Source: Wurfbainia villosa (taxonomy: Eukaryota > Streptophyta > Magnoliopsida > Zingiberales > Zingiberaceae). Taken from it: DNA of 64,000 bases. The notes under the pieces were generated by a model that was given only the letters and a program-made list of their open reading frames with translations, did no database searches and was not told the origin of the DNA. This document shows, piece after piece, positions 58,711 to 64,000 of the stretch. The stretch spans positions 51,268,335 through 51,332,334 of the forward strand of contig CM046003.1 of the NCBI GenBank assembly GCA_025175895.1. Reading direction: 5' to 3'. Numbering within the stretch: the stretch's first letter is position 1; each line of letters starts with the position of its first letter. Position numbers and translations under genes: made by a program.

Positions 58711-59054
58711 GAGGAGAAGGAAATGTGAATTTGTTTTCTTAGAAAGGAAAGAAAGTAAAGGCTGATAGGACGGGAAGACGAGGGGGTAGTTAATGCATTA
58801 ATAATGAGATGATCGTCCATATCTCCCAGGAGAAGTAAATGTTAAGGGAGGGTATAATCCAGTTGTGATGCAATAGTCTTCTTACGACATTCTCTTATTC
58901 TGCTATATGTGACTGGTTTTCTGTAGGAGATCGCGAGTTAAAGTGGTTATTGTACACAAGATATTTTCAATGACTCTGGTAGTTATATAGGAGTCAATAT
59001 TCTTTCCTTTTACATATAAAAACCAAATTATACAATCGATAGAGATCCTCTTGA
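58711..59054. other. Spacer between antisense ORFs 2 and 3
   Basis: AT-rich DNA without a supported frame. The phrase TTAATGCATTAATAATGAG near 58790 is self-complementary in part. Nothing else was recognised. Confidence 0.4.
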
Positions 59055-59505
59055 TTACAGAGATCGAACAGTGTTGGAAGAGTCAACAAAAGACTCTACT
59101 TTTGAGTGGGATAGTAGGACCACCCTGAGAGGAGGGACGCTCGCCAGAGTCGGAGGAGGGATGTCAAACGATGCAGGTGGGGGAATCACAACCAACGTAG
59201 GAGGAGAAAGATCAGCCTGGGAGTAAGGAGGAACGTCAGCCGGTGGAGGAAGAGGGGTGTTGGTTTGTGCAGAAAGGGGATCCCTTGAAGGTTGCGGCGG
59301 AAATGTCGGAGGATTCCATACATGATTACCAAATTAGGAAGGGAAGGGAGGTCAGAAGGACCTCCTAAAGTCTGGAGCCACTGTGTCAGTAGAACTCTGA
59401 AGAGGTGGAGGTCAATATGCTGAGGTTGTCGTAGAATGAGCATCTGAATCACTGATCGAGTTTGTGTCAGAGCTTATGTAAAAGGGGGGACAAGGAAGAA
59501 GCCAT
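59055..59505 (-). pseudogene. TAT-1 antisense ORF 3, Pro/Ser-rich, decayed
   Basis: The minus-strand ATG at 59505 reads MASSLSP and then meets a run of C, after which the productive frame is shifted. That frame shows SSDTNSISDSDAHSTTTSAY, proline-rich segments such as TNTPLPPPADVPPYSQADLS and PPPTLASVPPL, and stops at 59055. Three further stops interrupt it. Its composition resembles the N-terminal part of antisense ORF 1. Its TATA box has been separated from it by SIRE-D. Confidence 0.5.
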
Positions 59506-59546
59506 GGAAGTAGTATGAGAGTAGAAGGCTCGATTGGAGATATTTA

Positions 59547-60843
59547 TGTTAGGCAATCAACCCAAGTATGATCTTGATCTTGATGTGTGTGACAAAGGGT
59601 TTAAGTTAGGATGTTATGTGTTTTGATGTGTGTGTTCAAGTAGTGCAGGACTTGGTGAATCACACATGGTTTACTTGATGAAGCATTGGCAAGTTCATCG
59701 TCTCATTGCTCGGGTCCTTGAGTCGGTGAAGGATGGCACGGGGAGAAGTCGTGAGCTTGGTGCATCCGAGGGACCACCAGATAAAGAGCAAATGGAGTGA
59801 AGCCAAAGGAAGCAGACTTCAGGGCAAGAAGCAAAGGATGACACGGGAGAAGTTGTGAGTTTAGTGCATCTGAGGGACGTAGGTCAGAGGAAGAGAGCTT
59901 CAGTGAAGGACTCCATGGGAGATGAGAGTTGAGCGATTGTAATCCGGGTCAGGGTAGCTCAATGTAAGTGGACTTAGCCAAATGGCTATGATCATGTCGG
60001 ATGCTCAAATATGGTGTTTGAGGTTTTATCCGACGGTCGGATGCTCAAACAACTTATTTTTTGAGGTTTAACCCGACAACAGTCGATTGATATAGGTATC
60101 AGTCGACTGGTCCAAGTCGACTGCTAGTTGATCAGAGTCAACTAGGGTTTTGTGGCCCAACAGTCGACTGCCAAGGGTTGGCAGTCGACTGTTATAAGTG
60201 GACGCAAGCACATAAATATTTTGAGTCGATTGATTGCTTAGAGCAATCGACTGATGGCTTGATCAGTCGACTGCTAGTGTGATCAGTTGACTGTCCAGTG
60301 TGTCGTTGGGTTGTGACGACTGCAATCAGGCATGATTAGAAGTCGTTGGAATGACAATAATCGACTAATGGTATGCAGCAGTCGACTGCTGCATGCCCAA
60401 CATGAAGAAACCCCTCTTCTCTATAAAAAGAGGGGTTGGGGGCCTTAGGGCAGCTAATGCTTCCACTTCTAAGTGTGCTCCAAGTGCTCTAAACGTTTTT
60501 ACTCTTCTCTTCCTTAATTCTATCTCAACCTTATTGTAAGAGGGAGAGTTTGTGTAAGAAGGTTTCTCTCCACCTTGTTTGAGCTAAAGGAGAAGTTAGT
60601 GGATTGGTTGAGGGAGTGAGCTGCCTAACGGATCGTCGTGGATTAGCGACAAGGATCGTGAACTATGTTACATCGACTTATTTATATTGCTTCTCTTTAC
60701 TTTGTTTTAGTCTTAATTGTCTTTAGTATTATCGTTAGTATTCCGCTATGCTAACAAGATTATAGACGATTATGAATGAGCAAAGTCCATCGAGCATTGT
60801 AGGCTATTCATCCCCCTTCTAGCCGAGCCACGATCCTCCAACA
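59547..60843 (+). mobile_element. SIRE-D: solo LTR of the SIRE-B type
   Basis: It begins TGTTAGGCAATCAACCC and ends CGATCCTCCAACA, 1297 bp, flanked by ATTTA at 59542-59546 and 60844-60848. It aligns with the SIRE-B LTRs in reverse orientation. There is no internal region, so intra-LTR recombination removed the rest. It carries five perfect CAGTCGACTG palindromes (60100, 60161, 60182, 60264, 60379) upstream of the TATA box at 60422. Confidence 0.93.
60411..60435 (+). promoter_or_regulatory. SIRE-D TATA box within a hairpin
   Basis: TATAAAAAG at 60422-60430 overlaps an inverted repeat: CCCCTCTT (60411-60418) pairs with AAGAGGGG (60428-60435). The SIRE-B LTRs have the same TATA in different but still complementary arms. 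Confidence 0.6.
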
Positions 60844-60850
60844 ATTTATA
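60844..60850 (-). promoter_or_regulatory. Displaced TATA box of antisense ORF 3
   Basis: The minus strand reads TATAAAT at the right edge of SIRE-D. Without SIRE-D it would lie about 40 bases before the ATG at 59505. The target duplication of SIRE-D is part of this box. Confidence 0.45.
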
Positions 60851-61229
60851 GAAGAGGAGTGTTAATTTTCCTTTCTTGGAAAAAGAAGGGGAAGGTGAAA
60901 GGACAGAGGGAGTAACTGAAGGGTAAACGTCATAAATAGTAAGAGCATTGACAGCGAAATGACTGGTCATGCTCTTGCTAGACTAAAAGGATGGGGGTTA
61001 ATCAGGCATATCCGACTGTGGAAGAGAGTAACCCAACAGAAGTGGGTCCCATTTGCCGAGAAAATGGCTCAGAATAATGGAGATGTATATTATCTGCCGA
61101 GTCGACTAGAGTAACTCCTAAGGATGCCCGGTATCAGTCGACTAACACCAAGATATTTTCTAGCCCAAGAAGATTGAATATGAAAAGGGGAGGGGGTATA
61201 CACTCGGCACGAATAGTATAATTATTAAA
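60851..61229. other. Spacer between antisense ORF 3 promoter and antisense ORF 4
   Basis: No supported frame. CAGTCGACTAACACC (61135) and GTCGACTAGAG (61101) echo the SIRE palindromes but lie outside any LTR. Confidence 0.4.
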
Positions 61230-62391
61230 ATGCAAGCTATTTCATCAAAGTGCAGTATTTTATATATATAAATTGTTCAGTACAGTGTGAGGGGATGAAA
61301 AAATATAGTTCAAAGACATCGTCAGGATATTCTTCTATGGCAGGCTCCACACTCAAGTAGTTGACATATGTGTCAGGAGGAGGGTGTCCGTGAGTGATGT
61401 GTTTTTTATGGGCTCCCTTGAAGCCCAAAATGAATAACTCGGCTCCCTTGTTGCTAAATTTTGTTAGCAATTCCTCTTCTCGCTCTTTTCATCAAGCTTC
61501 ATTCATGGGCACTTGATGGACGAGAGCATCCCTCTCTTTGGCGACGATTATTGTGTGTTGGCCTAGGGAGGTTATAGCTTGAGCATATTCTCATTGTAGC
61601 TCTTGCAATTACCCTTATATGTCTACCAAACCCCAAGGAAGTATAGATGCTTTAGAGGAGAGATCTTCTAGTTGGGCCCGGCTTGATAACAGGGAGGCTT
61701 CAAAGTTTTAATGGTTGATTGAGCTTGTAGAAGGGCAGTCGAGTGCTTGGATTCTCTAGTCTCTGTCTCTTTGAGTTGAACCTAATGCTCTGATAATTCC
61801 TGGGCCAGGACATTGGCGTGACAAATCTTCTCGGCTTGTAAGTATAGTTGGACTTAAAGGGCATCCGTTTCTTTACAAGCTTCTTATTTTTCACGCCCTG
61901 CTACTGCCAACTGAGTCTTCAGTTCTTCACAACGGGCAGCTAGGGTGGCCTCCCATTGTTTACTCTCGGCTAGTTGTTGAGCTAAATTTTTATGTTGCGT
62001 TTGAGAAGCACTATGGCGAGCTGCCATAGTGGATTGATAGTCTACTAGATGTTGAGTCGTTTCATTGTAATGCAGGGCCACCTGAGTGAAGGGAAAAGGA
62101 TGTTTCATAGGTCAGTCCTAGAGTATGACAGTTAACATAGGGTTAAAGGAGAATACCTCAGATAAATCTTTCCGTAGACGCTCCAGAGGGTCCTGCACTC
62201 CCAATTGGACGAAAAGTCTCACTTCTTGGGGAGTGCGGAGCTTCATCTGAGATCACAAGGTAGTGGTTAAGGGGTTGAGTGGGAGAACATCTCCCGTGAG
62301 AAGAAGGGTTTCATCCCCGAATGCGGAAGAATCAAGCAGAGTGGTTTCAAGAAGTGGGGAGGCGGGATGAGATGTTTCTGGGGGTGTTGAT
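61230..62391 (-). pseudogene. TAT-1 antisense ORF 4: intron-bearing coiled-coil gene, decayed
   Basis: On the minus strand a frame enters from the edge of DEL-LTR2 (62391) with SHPASPLLETTLLDSSAFGD, then MKLRTPQEVRLFVQLGVQD (ATG at 62246) up to LRKDLSE. A GT...CAG intron (62156-62082, 75 nt) joins in phase to VALHYNETTQHLVDYQST. A long charged heptad-like region follows (NLAQQLAESKQWEATLAARC, EELKTQLAVAGREK) with stops at 61884 and beyond. After frameshifts the C-terminal part is FSNKGAELFILGFKGAHKKH and EPAIEEYPDDVFEL, ending near 61240. This layout of a disordered N-terminus, coiled coil and GF-x-A tail resembles accessory proteins of plant gypsy elements; the function is unknown. Confidence 0.6.
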
Positions 62392-64000
62392 TGTCATGCC
62401 CCGGGGCAGACATTGTTCGGTCAATGGATAGTACCCCCTTATGATAATTCAAATACATATACGGATAGTCGCAGCCAACACAGCACATATGGAAATACAT
62501 ATCATCGACAGCGGAAGACAACCATAATAAGAGATATAAACTCAACGATAAATGCATACCAGTATATCTGTCCACAAGTAAACGAAATCCCAAAATGAAA
62601 CCATGAAGGAAATCACAATCTCTACAAATAACCAACAATACTATCTCCAATAGAAACCAAGTCCATAATGAGATACATAGGAGATATGAAAAACAAGACC
62701 CTCGGAAAAGTGATAGGATGAGATCAAGTGGCGATGCTCCAAGTCCGTTCCGAAGTCTTCTATCAGGCACCCAGGCGACAAGAAACTCAGGGTCTGTGAT
62801 GAGTATAAACTCAAGGGTAATATAAGGAATAGTGCATGAACAACAAATATCTATGGAGATCAACGGAATACAATGTAAAGATACAATAGGTATTCACCAA
62901 TATGATCATATTCAATGCATATATCAACTGTCTAACCGAATATGAAGTAATGTACTAACATACCTGACGGTCTGCAACAACACGAGCTATATCATCCTGA
63001 ACAGGTATACAATAATATAATCCATATAACATACGACAGTCTAAACCAACACATACCTCATGCTCAACACACAACAATATAGAATATGCAAATGACATGT
63101 AACATAACGTAAAAGCATATGTAGCAATCATAGATCAACCAAATGCAACAACACATAGGCATATGTAAAACATATATCGAAATACAAACATACATATATA
63201 CATATCTCCACAATGCATATGCATGGTCATGTCTGCGAACCCTACGCACAACCATGACCCCAGTGTGGCTTGGGTGACAAGACATGACAACTACCCCTAC
63301 TCCAACTACCACTACTCTCGAGTGGTCGAATGGGTAGTATGAATAAGTAGTTAGCCGCCAAAGAGTTATATGCTACACCACAGGGGTCCCTGCTGCTGGT
63401 CGCTCCGTCACTACCCATGAGTGGTCAAGCACTGCACACAAGACGACTGCACACCACAAAACTACCACCATCTATAGTGGGCGAGTGCGCAACTCTAACA
63501 ACCACCCTCAATAGTGGTCAAGTATGCAACTCCAACTACCACCATCTATAGTGGTCGAGCGCGACACAACCAATGATCTGCACTCAACCCTGCTACCACA
63601 ACCCCGAGTGGCCGAGGAGGCAAGATGACTGACGACCCATCTCAACCACAAGAGAGACCCATTCGACAGCAATGCATGCAATGTGATGATGCACAACTCC
63701 ACACACGTATCCTCGTAACACCCTCCATCCCACAGAGACTCCTAGTCAACCAAAAGTCAATTATGCAAGGTCTACTAATCCACAACCATATATTGACAAC
63801 AACCCACTTATCTATGCACAGATGACTAGATCCATCTTAGATGCACAACTAATATGTGTACGATACAACAATCGACTCCATAATCTAATTCATCACCTAA
63901 CCCTAGTGATGTGACACGATAACCCAATCTGAGTTCACAACTGTGCCCCTAACTACATGTACTTAACTGAACATCCATAAGGCAATATATAATAGGGTTT
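62392..64000. mobile_element. DEL-LTR2: Del/Tekay-type LTR, runs off the window
   Basis: It starts TGTCATGCCCCGGGGCAGAC at 62392, interrupting antisense ORF 4. CAGCGGAAGAC occurs 117 bp in, matching DEL-LTR1 (116 bp). Orientation is set by the TG start. An array of small inverted repeats spans 63300-63615. No coding region is seen before the window ends, so whether it is solo or part of a full element is open. Short open frames here are not convincing. Confidence 0.65.
63300..63615. repeat. Hairpin array in DEL-LTR2
   Basis: Six or seven modules each hold a small inverted repeat of the form ACCACC-n(4-8)-GGTGGT or CCACTAC...GTGGTCGAG, for example ACCACCATCTATAGTGGTCG at about 63540. Spacers are 20-45 bp. 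This parallels the array in DEL-LTR1. Confidence 0.65.

Noticed and set aside
3096..62391. Endogenous plant pararetrovirus sequences
   Set aside because: All RT segments carry copia or Tat-gypsy context (integrase, LTRs, dual RNase H); no movement-protein or caulimovirus-type coat motif was seen.

Overview
The window is plant (angiosperm) nuclear DNA made almost entirely of transposable elements. Ty1/copia elements of the SIRE/Maximus type, a Ty3/gypsy element with the two RNase H domains typical of the Tat clade, long LTRs of Del/Tekay type, a CACTA transposase of the TNP2 type and several MITE-like elements are all recognisable. No intact host gene, tRNA, rRNA or CRISPR array was found. The species cannot be fixed from the sequence. 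Names used here: SIRE-A, SIRE-B, SIRE-C, SIRE-D, COP-1 and COP-2 (copia elements), TAT-1 (gypsy), DEL-LTR1 and DEL-LTR2.

Layout. Positions 1-3095 are AT-rich and hold two or three small TIR elements. From 3096 to 40728 there is a deep retrotransposon nest. SIRE-A (5'-truncated, + strand) carries COP-1 (6776-40298, target duplication TTTCT) in its 3' LTR. COP-1 carries SIRE-B (10592-25233, - strand, AAGAT) in its gag and COP-2 (29437-38621, TGTTG) in its 3' LTR. SIRE-B carries SIRE-C (15588-24574, + strand, CTGAT) in its 5' LTR. SIRE-A itself abuts a decayed CACTA transposase (40729-43103). The target-site duplications and the interrupted reading frames give the insertion order: SIRE-A, then COP-1, then SIRE-B and COP-2, with SIRE-C after SIRE-B.

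The right third (about 43400-62391) is dominated by TAT-1: a 5' LTR, gag, protease, RT, RNase H, a second RNase H and integrase, all broken by stops. Beyond integrase lies a very long 3' region holding several reading frames on the opposite strand and an array of about 15 tandem 150-bp repeats. The array is split by DEL-LTR1, a 3.4-kb solo LTR flanked by TAAGG. One antisense unit is split exactly at its TATA box by the solo LTR SIRE-D (59547-60843, ATTTA). The outermost antisense unit is cut at 62392 by DEL-LTR2, which runs off the window. No TAT-1 3' LTR was found.

Almost every coding region is a pseudogene. COP-2 is the youngest full element (about two dozen differences between its 1.83-kb LTRs by eye), yet its integrase has lost the catalytic glutamate and its RNase H has a deletion. 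The most unusual structures are a 281-bp foldback element built from two inverted 81-bp modules with retroviral-type TG...CA ends (4127-4407), the antisense-gene and tandem-repeat region of TAT-1, and palindrome clusters plus a hairpin-embedded TATA box in the SIRE LTRs.
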